Shown one piece after another: positions 54,295 through 62,231 of a DNA stretch of 64,000 bases. Numbering within the stretch: the first letter of the stretch is position 1; the number at the start of each line of letters is the position of its first letter. The stretch lies in assembly GCF_000158475.2 (NCBI RefSeq), contig NZ_KI392031.1, forward strand, positions 931,786 to 995,785, in the 5' to 3' direction. The notes beneath the pieces are model-generated. The model was not told the origin of the DNA. It searched no databases and worked only from the letters and a program-made list of their open reading frames with translations. Origin of the DNA: Oxalobacter paraformigenes. GTDB lineage: Bacteria > Pseudomonadota > Gammaproteobacteria > Burkholderiales > Burkholderiaceae_D. The position numbers and the translations under genes were made by a program.

Positions 54295-54584
54295 TGAATG
54301 CGGGAAGAGTGGGAAAGCGTCATGGTAAATCAAAAACGCTTTCCTTTTAAACCCCGGGGACAAGAAAAACAGCGCAGACCGGAAGCCGTAACGGCTTTAA
54401 AGAGAAAGCCGGCATGAACAAGACCGGGATTTTCAGAAAAGAAAAAACTGTCTCGCCAAACCCGGCCGGAAAAATTTCGGCCTTTGCCAAACGGCTTGCC
54501 CGATTCCCCGGGAGCAGGGCGGCTCTGACACGCCCCCCGGATCGGGCAAGCGGACAAAAACCGGACAAGCAACCTTCAGATCAT

Positions 54585-54869
54585 TTACTGAAGCGTATCG
54601 GGAGCGGGCACATTCGGTACCGGGGTCGAGCACAACGCCTTCAGTGCGCGGATATCGCTTGCCGCTTCCCCGGCTTTTTCAGGGCTGACCAGACTGGCTG
54701 CCTCAAGGATATCCTCGTCACTGCTTTCAAACGTGATCATGAAAGACTCGCCGTTTTTCGTAATGATGAAAGCACCCAGTATTTTGCCGTCCGACATCTG
54801 GAATACCGGAGGCAAATCGTATTTTTTTTCAAAACGGTGAAACGCTTCGTCGATTTCAGTCTTGTTCAT
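54585..54869 (-). CDS. small hypothetical protein
   Basis: A 94-residue acidic protein. MNKTEIDEAFHRFEKKYDLP and GAFIITKNGESFMITFESSD suggest a small alpha/beta domain, and the tail PVPNVPAPDTLQ is proline-rich. I recognise no family. AGGAAAAG precedes ATG 54869. It is separate from its neighbours by gaps of about 175-290 bases. A bacterial-cell role cannot be assigned. Confidence 0.6.
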   Translation of the reverse strand: MNKTEIDEAFHRFEKKYDLPPVFQMSDGKILGAFIITKNGESFMITFESSDEDILEAASLVSPEKAGEAASDIRALKALCSTPVPNVPAPDTLQ

Positions 54870-55043
54870 GGATACTTTTCCTGTATGAAATAAATAAAGG
54901 GCGGAGAGCCGGACAAAACCGGGAAAACCTCCCGCCCGGAGACGGCAAAAAACCGGAACATTCTAAAGAATGAGGAGGGAAGCGGTCAAACCGATCTTTT
55001 TCTGTGGCCAACTGGCAAACCGCTTCCCTGAAAACGGCCCGCC

Positions 55044-55301
55044 TTAAAGAATCAGAAAACCGTCCGGGCTGTAGTAACCGGCGTCTTTGAGCTTTTGAAT
55101 CTGTGTCTGGCTCAATGGAAATTTTTCCTGCTCCTCATAGACCCTGAAATCGCAACCGACTTCTTCAACGACCTGAAGGTTGAAAATGATATCGGTACCT
55201 TCAGTATAAAAACTGAAGACTTCTTCGGGCAGTTCAAAACCCAGTTCTTCCAGAAACGCTCTTGGTACCGGCGTATCGTCTTTTGGTCGGGATTCGTTCA
55301 T
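55044..55301 (-). CDS. small hypothetical protein
   Basis: An 85-residue acidic protein (MNESRPKDDTPVPRAFLEEL, then LKDAGYYSPDGFLIL). No family is recognised. The start at 55301 is supported by AAAAGGAC upstream; an in-frame ATG at 55316 gives 90 aa. Like the preceding gene it is short and acidic, but the two do not look homologous. Confidence 0.6.
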   Translation of the reverse strand: MNESRPKDDTPVPRAFLEELGFELPEEVFSFYTEGTDIIFNLQVVEEVGCDFRVYEEQEKFPLSQTQIQKLKDAGYYSPDGFLIL

Positions 55302-55801
55302 TATCGTCCTTTTCAAAATCCAGCAATCGAATACAGGTCAGCGCTTTTTGACTTTCAGTCAAAGCTCTTCCTGTCATGGAGGCCTATTGTAACCAATCCG
55401 GGCCGTTTTATCCCGATTCTGTTGCCGCTGTCGTTCCGGCTGCCAGGTTACAAGATCCGGCATCCCTCTTTGAAGACCGTTTCAAATGAAAAAAATTCCG
55501 TTGGCCACCTGCCAAATTGTTTCATGCCGCCCCCGGAAAAACAGAAGGCATGCCAGTTGCGGCCTTTTCCCCAAAGAAAAGATTTTTTCCGCTACCGGCG
55601 CAAAAGCCTTTTCTTTGCGACAAATCATCCAAAACAGGCGGAAAAAACGCGACAACTTGCATCTATTCGCCACGAATGTGTTGAGTTACGGTACTATTAT
55701 ACAGAGAGAAATGCTGTGGAATTTCCCGTGCAGCGGAGAGTGAAAATATCCTGATCGACCGCCGGAATTTCCTGATGCAGCAAACAAAGCCAGGAGTCAT
55801 A

Positions 55802-56137
55802 ATGGGAACAAACGAATCTTCAAAAGAACAGGCAATCCTTGAGCAATACAAGATGGGCGAGCAGGAAGCCCGGTCTGTCAAGGCATGGGCCCGGATCTAC
55901 AGCACCGACGAAATCATGGGTTCCTATCTGGAAAAATCCGGTTATCCGTTCAAGGAACACATTGATCCGAAAGAAAGCAGCAAGTACTTTGAACAGTACA
56001 AAATGAGGGAACAGGAAGCCCGTTCGGTGCAGGCCTGGACGGATTTTTACGAAACGGAGGATCTGCTGGACGCCTATCTGGAAAAATCCGGCTACCCGAC
56101 CAACCACGACCTGAAAGAGGAAAAACCGGCTGCCTGA
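55802..56137 (+). CDS. hypothetical protein with two 40-residue repeats
   Basis: A 111-residue protein made of two near-identical segments: EQYKMGEQEARSVKAWARIY with its continuation to YLEKSGYPFKEH, and EQYKMREQEARSVQAWTDFY to YLEKSGYPTNHD. Each is a helix pair ending in EKSGYP. The repeat is a whole-unit duplication of about 40 residues. CAGGAG lies 6 bases before ATG 55802. No family is known to me. It is followed by a strong terminator, so it is a single-gene unit and probably well expressed. Confidence 0.72.
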   Translation: MGTNESSKEQAILEQYKMGEQEARSVKAWARIYSTDEIMGSYLEKSGYPFKEHIDPKESSKYFEQYKMREQEARSVQAWTDFYETEDLLDAYLEKSGYPTNHDLKEEKPAA

Positions 56138-56239
56138 TTCTTTTCCGCTGTTTTTTCCAAAACACCAAGAGCCGGTCGAACCATTCCCGACAGGTGGAAA
56201 TCATCAAAAAACCGCTATCCGAACAAAAAGCCCCTGTTT

Positions 56240-56269
56240 GAAAAAACCTCCCGGCCGGGAGGTTTTTTC
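56240..56269 (+). terminator. rho-independent terminator of the repeat-protein gene
   Basis: GAAAAAACCTCCCGG meets its exact complement CCGGGAGGTTTTTTC with no spacer: a 30-base perfect palindrome ending in six T, about 100 bases after the stop. It could also work leftward. Confidence 0.88.
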
Positions 56270-56404
56270 ATGGAACCGGACTTTTCAAAACCGCGTACGG
56301 CACAGGCAGCGAATCGCTTTGGCCATCACCCTCCGCTTAAAACCCGGCAGTGCCGCCAAACCACAGCAAGCGTTTTTTATATGGTGCGTTCAGCCGCATG
56401 GGAC

Positions 56405-56410
56405 TATAAT
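56405..56410 (+). promoter_or_regulatory. -10 box of the tRNA-Gly promoter
   Basis: A perfect TATAAT lies 10 bases upstream of the mature tRNA-Gly. The -35 is weak (TGGTGC at 56382-56387 with a 17-base spacer). Confidence 0.55.
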
Positions 56411-56419
56411 GAAAAAATC

Positions 56420-56493
56420 GCGGGGGTAGCTCAATGGCAGAGCAGAAGCTTCCCAAGCTTACGACGCGGGTTCGATTCCCGTCCTCCGCTCCA
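56420..56493 (+). tRNA. tRNA-Gly (anticodon CCC)
   Basis: A 74-base gene that begins GCGGGGGTAGC and ends GTCCTCCGCTCCA with encoded CCA. The acceptor stem pairs seven of seven, with one G-U. The anticodon loop is TTCCCAA (CCC). The T-arm reads GGGTTCGATTCCC, a complete canonical T-loop. Confidence 0.96.
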
Positions 56494-56682
56494 CCTCCCA
56501 AACGGTTCCGGATCAGACTGGCGGCACTTTTTAACAAACCCTGCCTTTCCTGTCTGGCCGGATAAAAGAAGGGGATAAGGTAACGGCGCCGACATTCCCC
56601 GAAAAAACTCCCCTGTAGCGGTCGTTGCCGAATTCATACAAAACCGGATCAAAATGCAGTAAAATTCCGAGCTCTGTCGTTA

Positions 56683-56768
56683 GCGAGGGTGGCGAAATTG
56701 GTAGACGCACCAGGTTTAGGTCCTGACGCCATTGCGGTGTAGGGGTTCGAGTCCCCTCCCTCGCACCA
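56683..56768 (+). tRNA. tRNA-Leu (anticodon UAG)
   Basis: An 86-base class II tRNA starting GCGAGGGTGGCG, with the long variable arm CGCCATTGCGGTGT and the T-loop GGGGTTCGAGTCCCC, ending CCCTCGCACCA. The anticodon loop is TTTAGGT (UAG). It lies 190 bases after tRNA-Gly with an own AT-rich upstream region, so the two are probably separate units. Confidence 0.97.
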
Positions 56769-57188
56769 GCAAGCTCATGGTTTTTGCCCAACAAAATCCA
56801 TCAACAGGAAGTCGTCCCGTATTTTCCCGGGCTCGCCGATACCCCTATGCCGGACAGGGAAAAGGCGAAAAACGATTTCACCGGAAAACCGTTAAATCCC
56901 CGAACAAAACCCCATCCATTGCCATACACCGGTAAACGGATGACCGCTTTCACTGGCCTATCCGGGTCATGCCGGAAGATGGCCGCTTTCCGGCCCCGTC
57001 CACACGGCAAGAACGGCAAACGCCATTCCTCCCGGGAAAAAGCGGACGCCTGTCCAACAGATGGCACGGTTTATGCATAACCGGAAAAAGCCAAACCAGC
57101 CATCTTTTCCGGGCACAGTTTTGTTCTTTCCCCCTTTGACAGCCGGGCACTGCCCGGCTTTTTTTGTTCCATCGGAAAAACGGAAAAA
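56769..57188. other. gap after tRNA-Leu
   Basis: About 420 bases without recognised gene. It ends with a terminator serving the leftward nuclease gene or rightward readthrough. Confidence 0.45.
57141..57165 (+). terminator. rho-independent terminator
   Basis: AGCCGGGC (57141-57148), 3-base loop, GCCCGGCT (57152-57159) followed by a T run. It faces rightward, opposite to the nuclease gene, so it probably ends transcription coming from the tRNA-Leu side. Confidence 0.8.
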
Positions 57189-57719
57189 TCAGTATTCCGA
57201 CTTCCAGTCGGTTCCCTTGTTCCAGCGGGATTCCCAGTGCTTCAGATAACGGTTCGCGATGTCGGGATCGTTCCAGATAACCAGCACGTTCTCGCTGTTC
57301 TGTTTCGCGGCGGATTTGCTGTAATTGAAACTGCCGGTCTCGACGTGTTTGCCGTCCACGACAATGTATTTGTCGTGATGAATCCGGTAGCGGGAAACCG
57401 TACGCAACGGAATGTCGGCATTGACCATCAGATTCATGGCCGCCCGGCTGGCTTTGGAACGGTTGCCTTTTTCGTCAACCACGATTTTCACATCCACACC
57501 GCGTTTTTTCGCGGCAAGCAGGCTTTTCATGACAGGAGGGGACGTGAACGCATAGGCGGCGAGCCGGAGGCTTTCCTGCGAGGAATCAATGACTTTCAGG
57601 ATCAGTTCTTCCGCCCTGCCGTCAGGCGAAAAAGCGCTTTCGATAACGGTTTGCGCATGCAGATGGGCCGAAAAAAGCAGCATCAGCCCGAACAGGAAAA
57701 AACGGTGGATTCTTTTCAT
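57189..57719 (-). CDS. secreted phospholipase-D-fold nuclease (Nuc-like)
   Basis: A 176-residue protein with signal peptide MKRIHRFFLFGLMLLFSAHLHAQ. A single HKD catalytic motif reads HHDKYIVVDGKHVETGSFNYS. The family forms homodimers with two HKD motifs and cleaves DNA, as in Salmonella/pKM101 Nuc. It probably works in the periplasm or outside. The other landmarks are SQESLRLAAYAFTSPPV and GVDVKIVVDEKGN. It has no partner gene. Confidence 0.93.
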   Translation of the reverse strand: MKRIHRFFLFGLMLLFSAHLHAQTVIESAFSPDGRAEELILKVIDSSQESLRLAAYAFTSPPVMKSLLAAKKRGVDVKIVVDEKGNRSKASRAAMNLMVNADIPLRTVSRYRIHHDKYIVVDGKHVETGSFNYSKSAAKQNSENVLVIWNDPDIANRYLKHWESRWNKGTDWKSEY

Positions 57720-57967
57720 CTTTCAGCAATATCAAGGCAAAAATGGATGGAACCGCTATTATATACCGGCGACAAAAACAGCCGGCAAAACAAGGAGCCG
57801 GCACGCTCGCAGGGAACGATCCCGCTCATTTGCAAGGCATGAACCGTCCTGTCCGTAAACGGGACGGCTTCGCAAAGCGGGTTCAGGGGCAAGCTGCCAT
57901 CTTCCGCAACGGTTTTCCGCTTCAGTCCGGACAGTCCGTTGCCAAACCGCGTGACCGGAACCATACT

Positions 57968-58354
57968 ATGAAAAAAGGCCTGAACCACTTGCATGTCCAT
58001 GAAAACGTCGATTCGGCATGGAACCGCCTTCTGTCGGTACTGGAAAGCCTGCAAATCCCCGTTTTTTCAAAAATAGACCACAAAGCCAATGCCGCTTCTG
58101 CCGGCCTCGACATGAAAGAGGCCCGTGTCGTGTCTTTCGGCAATCCTGCCGTCGGTACACTGCTGATGCAGCAATCGCCCGAAGCCGCGCTGGAATTGCC
58201 GCTGAAAATACTGGTATGGGAAAGCCCGGCAGGCGCCATGCTAAGCTGGAACGACCCGGCCTGGATCGCCAACCGTTTCGGAGCCGATCCGGATAGCGAA
58301 GTCATCGGAAAAATGCGCAAGCTGTTTGAAACCATTGTCAGGAAAATGGTATAA
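57968..58354 (+). CDS. DUF302 domain protein
   Basis: A 128-residue protein of the DUF302 group, with VSFGNPAVGTLLMQQSPEAALELPLKILVWE as the conserved core. The family is suggested to bind small ligands or heme, but no function is established. Here the N-terminal signal peptide common in the family is missing; the protein starts MKKGLNHLHVHENVDSAW. A frame extends back to 57743 without family resemblance. There is no strong ribosome binding site. Confidence 0.8.
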   Translation: MKKGLNHLHVHENVDSAWNRLLSVLESLQIPVFSKIDHKANAASAGLDMKEARVVSFGNPAVGTLLMQQSPEAALELPLKILVWESPAGAMLSWNDPAWIANRFGADPDSEVIGKMRKLFETIVRKMV

Positions 58355-59042
58355 GCGCGACAAGTGGCGGCTTCTCCTTTCTGCCGGAAAGCCCTCAGGC
58401 AACTGGCCGCTTTCCTGCCGGGCCGGTACAGACCGGCGCCCTGAAAAAAGGCTTCCGCAGGATAGACTGAAAACCGTGCCGCAAAAGAATCCGTTTCATC
58501 GTGCCCGACAATCGACAAAGCCGTCTTCCACCCGGCAGACACATCCGTTTCCCGCACACGGCCGCCCGCCAGAACTTCCTGCCCGAAAGCGTCTGAACCT
58601 GGCCTGCAACAGGAAAGGCACGCTTCCACAGGCGAATCCGGCATTTCCGGAAAATCCTTTTTACAGGCAGGAAAACGAAACGCACGACCTGTCCTTTTTC
58701 TGGAAAAATCGCCTTGCGGACGGTTTTGCCGGCCTAAAGGGCGTCCGGCTGCCGCGGCTTGCCGCTACCGCCAGCTGCTTTTGGCCGGAAAGCGGCGCGA
58801 TCCGGAAACGGGACAGGTAAAAAAACCGCATGCCACTCTGCTGAAACGCCAACCGTGAAAAGAAACTTTCCGGGAAAAACGGAAAACGGAAGCGCAATCG
58901 CTTTTTGACTGTCACGTCACCGCTCCCCTGAACCGGACATTTGCCAAATGAAGAAGAAAGACAGCCGGTTCACCCTCTGCCGGAATCCGCATTTTTTTTA
59001 CGGGAAACCGGCCTTGCCCGCGCTGTCCGGCATCCTTGCCGG
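58355..59042. other. intergenic stretch without recognised gene
   Basis: About 690 bases between convergent genes, rich in CCGGAAA and TTTCCGG words. No gene, RNA or strong terminator is recognised. Confidence 0.5.
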
Positions 59043-60029
59043 TCATGTGGCCTCTTGTCCTGCCGTTGCCATCCCCCTGTCCGCCTCCACCGAATGTTCG
59101 ATCCCGCCAATCCGTTCCCCGTTCATCCGGAAAAGAAACTCGATTTTGATCTCTTTTGAATCCGGTACGACATTCACCGGAATGACCAGATTTTCCTGCG
59201 AGAGGGGAGCGACACGGGCATAACCGGGAACCGATCCGCTGTTTTCTTTTCCAAACGCCAAAACGTCCAGATCCGTTGCCGTCTTGTTGTTGATCTCGTA
59301 ATTGAGCAAAACGCCTTTTTCCCCGTCAAGCCGGGCCCTGTCGTTTTCAAGCCCGTGCGAAAGAGACGACGTCTCACCATCCGCCTTTCTTTTCATCGCC
59401 ACGAACCGGACGGGAAACTCGTTGTCACTGTAGCTTTTCCTCAGATCCGACCCCCGGTACGCTTCCAGATGGCTCCATCCCGCGCGGCTTACGGGTTCCA
59501 GCTTCTCTTCATCGACTTTTTCCTCGACATAACCGACAAGTTGCCAGGCGTAGTACGCCATCGGAAAAACACTGATCAAAAGAGCGGCAAACAAGGCCGT
59601 CATGCCGTAATTGAAAGGAATGTCCCCGGGTGTCCGGCAAATCTTTCCCTTCGTGCCATCGGACGAAACCGACAGGATTTTCGACGAATCGAAATCCTTG
59701 CCATCAATTCGCATTAACAGGGTGACTGCCTGTTTCCGGTGAATCCGCTCGATCCGGATAACCGAACCGTCCAGCGTCACACCCGGCATATTGGTGGCGA
59801 CGACCTCCGCCTCGACGGCCGGATCGAGCTCCACCTCCACGTTTTCCTCGACCTGATTGCCGCGATTGGAGACGACGAGCTCATAAACCGGCTCCCCTTT
59901 GCGAACGGAGGCTTTCTGAAAGAGCGCCGGAGCCGTCGCATACAACTGGCGGATGTGATAAAGCCAGGCGATCAGGGAAGAAACGAGGACAATCGTGACG
60001 CCGACCGCAATGTTTTCAAGCATTTCCAT
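59043..60029 (-). CDS. hypothetical membrane protein
   Basis: A 328-residue protein of no known family. It has a membrane helix at 6-25 (NIAVGVTIVLVSSLIAWLYH), a beta-rich segment (ELVVSNRGNQVEENVEVELD), a second helix near 165-190 (MTALFAALLISVFPMAYYAWQLV) and a C-terminal domain of about 140 aa. Both ends probably lie on the same side of the membrane. GGGGAGG stands a few bases before ATG 60029, so the start is well supported. Nothing in the neighbourhood suggests its role. Confidence 0.7.
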   Translation of the reverse strand: MEMLENIAVGVTIVLVSSLIAWLYHIRQLYATAPALFQKASVRKGEPVYELVVSNRGNQVEENVEVELDPAVEAEVVATNMPGVTLDGSVIRIERIHRKQAVTLLMRIDGKDFDSSKILSVSSDGTKGKICRTPGDIPFNYGMTALFAALLISVFPMAYYAWQLVGYVEEKVDEEKLEPVSRAGWSHLEAYRGSDLRKSYSDNEFPVRFVAMKRKADGETSSLSHGLENDRARLDGEKGVLLNYEINNKTATDLDVLAFGKENSGSVPGYARVAPLSQENLVIPVNVVPDSKEIKIEFLFRMNGERIGGIEHSVEADRGMATAGQEAT

Positions 60030-60601
60030 AAATGCCTCCCCAAAAGTCCGGACAGGTCGCCCGAAACAGAACCTGTATGCAGGATCATTGTCACGTTGAA
60101 GAAAAAAACAGTCTTGAGCGTCCTCAAAAACACGATACCGGGATGTTCAGTAACCGACAAAAGGAGAAAAGGGCCGCCCCCTTGCCGGCCTGTTCGCATC
60201 CCCGCCAGTTGCCTGAACAGGGAAGGCGGCATAAACCCGCACGAAACCGAAGGGTTTTTCGGGAAACGTCCTGAAAGATGGGCCATTGTCGAAACAGACT
60301 GCTTTCGAACCTGTCTCATGAAACGGAAAAACCGCTCTCCGGTCCTTTTCCCGACCGGCATGCCGACAAAAGAAGCGATGACCGCAACGCTTCCGCCTTT
60401 TCGAAAGCCCTGGCTTGCCTCCCGTTTTCATGCAAACCGTTTGGCATGGAAGAAAAAAGCGGGCACGCTCATCCGTAAAACGCAAAAAAAGCTGCATGAA
60501 TGGCAGCTTTTCAGGAAATGCCACTGACCGAAAAAGAAACCCTGAAGAGAGACGGCCATTTCAAAATCCTGCGGCAATCCGCCAGCGCCTCTTTTGGCCA
60601 G
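60030..60601. other. intergenic stretch without recognised gene
   Basis: About 570 bases between two leftward genes. Open frames here show no family and no ribosome binding site. Confidence 0.45.
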
Positions 60602-60823
60602 TCAGGCGACTTCCGTCCTTTCCTTTTTCTGTTCGTTCAAAAGCAGGATCAGTTCATTGCGGAGCACGTACAGGCGTTCAATCGAAAAGCGCGCCTGCGC
60701 CGCCCGTTCCTCGAGTCCATCGCCCTGCAGCCGTTCTTCCTGCTTCATCAGTCCGTTGATCGACTGCACCAGCGCATTGATGCTGATCTCCAGCCCTTCG
60801 ACAATCATTGCATGCTCAGTCAT
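60602..60823 (-). CDS. small hypothetical protein, second in a two-gene unit
   Basis: A 73-residue helical protein (MTEHAMIVEGLEISINALVQ, then SIERLYVLRNELILLLNEQK) with coiled-coil character. I recognise no family. ATG 60823 overlaps the end of the upstream gene by 8 bases, so the two are translationally coupled. An open frame back to 60892 is within the upstream gene. Confidence 0.6.
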   Translation of the reverse strand: MTEHAMIVEGLEISINALVQSINGLMKQEERLQGDGLEERAAQARFSIERLYVLRNELILLLNEQKKERTEVA

Positions 60824-61082
60824 CGTATCCACTTTTTTCCTCCCTGCCGTCTTCTTCCGATTGCTCCTCGGCCATATACCAGATCGCTTCATTCAGTATT
60901 TTTTTCATCAGCGAAAAAACCTCTTCCCTGTCTTCCTTCATCAGTGCAACGGCCACTTCGGCAAATTCGCTATCCGTCGTGTAGCGCAGGATGAAGTCGC
61001 CGACACTATCGGCAATTTCACGACTGGTACAAATCGAATTCCGGATGATTTCGAAATGAATATTGGTCAGCCTTTCCTTCAT
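60816..61082 (-). CDS. small hypothetical protein, first in a two-gene unit
   Basis: An 88-residue acidic helical protein (MKERLTNIHFEIIRNSICTS, then VALMKEDREEVFSLMKKILN). No family is recognised. ATG 61082 is used; the frame is open to a TTG at 61133, and the extra residues also look protein-like. It overlaps the next gene by 8 bases. An array of GTTACAAC-like sites lies upstream, and an XRE regulator is encoded beyond it. Confidence 0.6.
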   Translation of the reverse strand: MKERLTNIHFEIIRNSICTSREIADSVGDFILRYTTDSEFAEVAVALMKEDREEVFSLMKKILNEAIWYMAEEQSEEDGREEKSGYDD

Positions 61083-61704
61083 TTTTGGTTTGTCCCATTC
61101 TGATTCAGTCAATAAATGGAGGTTCTTCCACAAAAGATGAACCGCCCGATCAAACTCAAAGTTACAAGCTCTACATCCGAATGTTACAACAAATAATAGC
61201 GAACTACAACTTGCGGTTGTAGAAAAATGGAAATATTCCGGCTTTTCTGTACAAACCGCTCCCGATTAGACGGCAGTTATCCCAAAAGTGCCGGGAAATC
61301 AGGCGGAAGATGAACGGAATTTGTGAAAAAACGGATCGCTCCGGGATTTCCCGATAGCTGGATATAAAAAGATTTTATAATTTTCAGGTATATAAATACA
61401 AAATGTTTATTTTTTCAACTTTTAACAATAATTTTGGGAAACCGATAAAAACATCCGGCGCAAAATGGCCAAAAATCAATAAAATCGCTTTAAAACACGA
61501 TAATTCGGATTAACCGCGCGCTATTGTCCGAAACGGGAGGCCTGGCACGCGAAGGGAAGGCGGGGGAAACCCGCCGTTTTTGGGGAAACGCCATTTCACA
61601 CCATGTTGCTTATCAGCATCAAAAGCGTTTCAGGTGTCATCAGGAAAATCCGGTTCAATTTTTCCGGACGGGAAAGCGGGCCATCCCGCAAGGGATGCAC
61701 GTAT
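61083..61704. other. AT-rich gap with dyad sites between the two-gene unit and the XRE gene
   Basis: About 620 bases. GTTACAA (61161-61167), GTTACAAC (61183-61190) and the perfect dyad CTACAAC-TTGCG-GTTGTAG (61204-61222) cluster just upstream of the two small genes. The centre (61370-61450) is very AT-rich. No gene is recognised. Confidence 0.5.
61204..61222. promoter_or_regulatory. candidate operator dyad
   Basis: CTACAAC (61204-61210), 5-base centre TTGCG, GTTGTAG (61216-61222): a perfect 7-bp dyad, with related half-sites GTTACAA and GTTACAAC 20-45 bases away. The size and spacing fit a dimeric helix-turn-helix repressor. The XRE protein encoded at 61705 is the nearest candidate, but the link is inference. 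Confidence 0.45.
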
Positions 61705-62097
61705 TCAAACGCCTTTCTTTTCCAGGGAATGCCAGATAATCTCGATATAGCGGTTGATAAGCGAGACCTGTTCGTCGCTGAACTGGCTGAACTGTTCTTT
61801 TGTAATGGTAAAAGGCCAGTCGTTTTGCCCGGGACGTTTATTCACAATGTATTCCGCCTTTTCCTGTTCGACAGCGGGATAATCGGGTACCGGATCGCTT
61901 ATCCCGAACTGGATATAGGCCGGTGAAACGCCCAGCGCATCGGCCAGTTTCCGCAAAGTCGCTCCCCGCGGCACGGTTTTCGCCTTTTCCCATTTCTGCA
62001 CAGCCTGTGGCGTCACACCGATTTTCCGGGCCAGCTCGGACTGGCTGATATTCAAACCGTGACGGCAGTCTTCAATTCTTTTGGCAATTTTATCCAT
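61705..62097 (-). CDS. XRE-family helix-turn-helix regulator
   Basis: A 130-residue protein with an N-terminal Cro/CI-type helix-turn-helix: CRHGLNISQSELARKIGVTP followed by QAVQKWEKAKTVPRGATLRK and LADALGVSPAYIQFG. The C-terminal 60 residues are a short helical region without the LexA/CI peptidase. It lies 135 bases downstream of recD in the same direction. Size and plan resemble phage or plasmid repressors, but no other phage genes are around. Confidence 0.88.
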   Translation of the reverse strand: MDKIAKRIEDCRHGLNISQSELARKIGVTPQAVQKWEKAKTVPRGATLRKLADALGVSPAYIQFGISDPVPDYPAVEQEKAEYIVNKRPGQNDWPFTITKEQFSQFSDEQVSLINRYIEIIWHSLEKKGV

Positions 62098-62231
62098 GGA
62101 AAACGGAACGGCTTTCGGGCGAAAGAGGGTTTATGAACATTTCCGTATATTGTATTACCAAACCGGACTCATCCATCAAAATAAAATGTAACCGTATTTT
62201 ACAGAGGCCGCTTCCCTGTCGTCCTGGAAAA

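Noticed and set aside
61705-62097. Prophage suggested by the CI-like XRE regulator
   Set aside because: No integrase, structural or other phage genes and no attachment-site repeats are seen around it.
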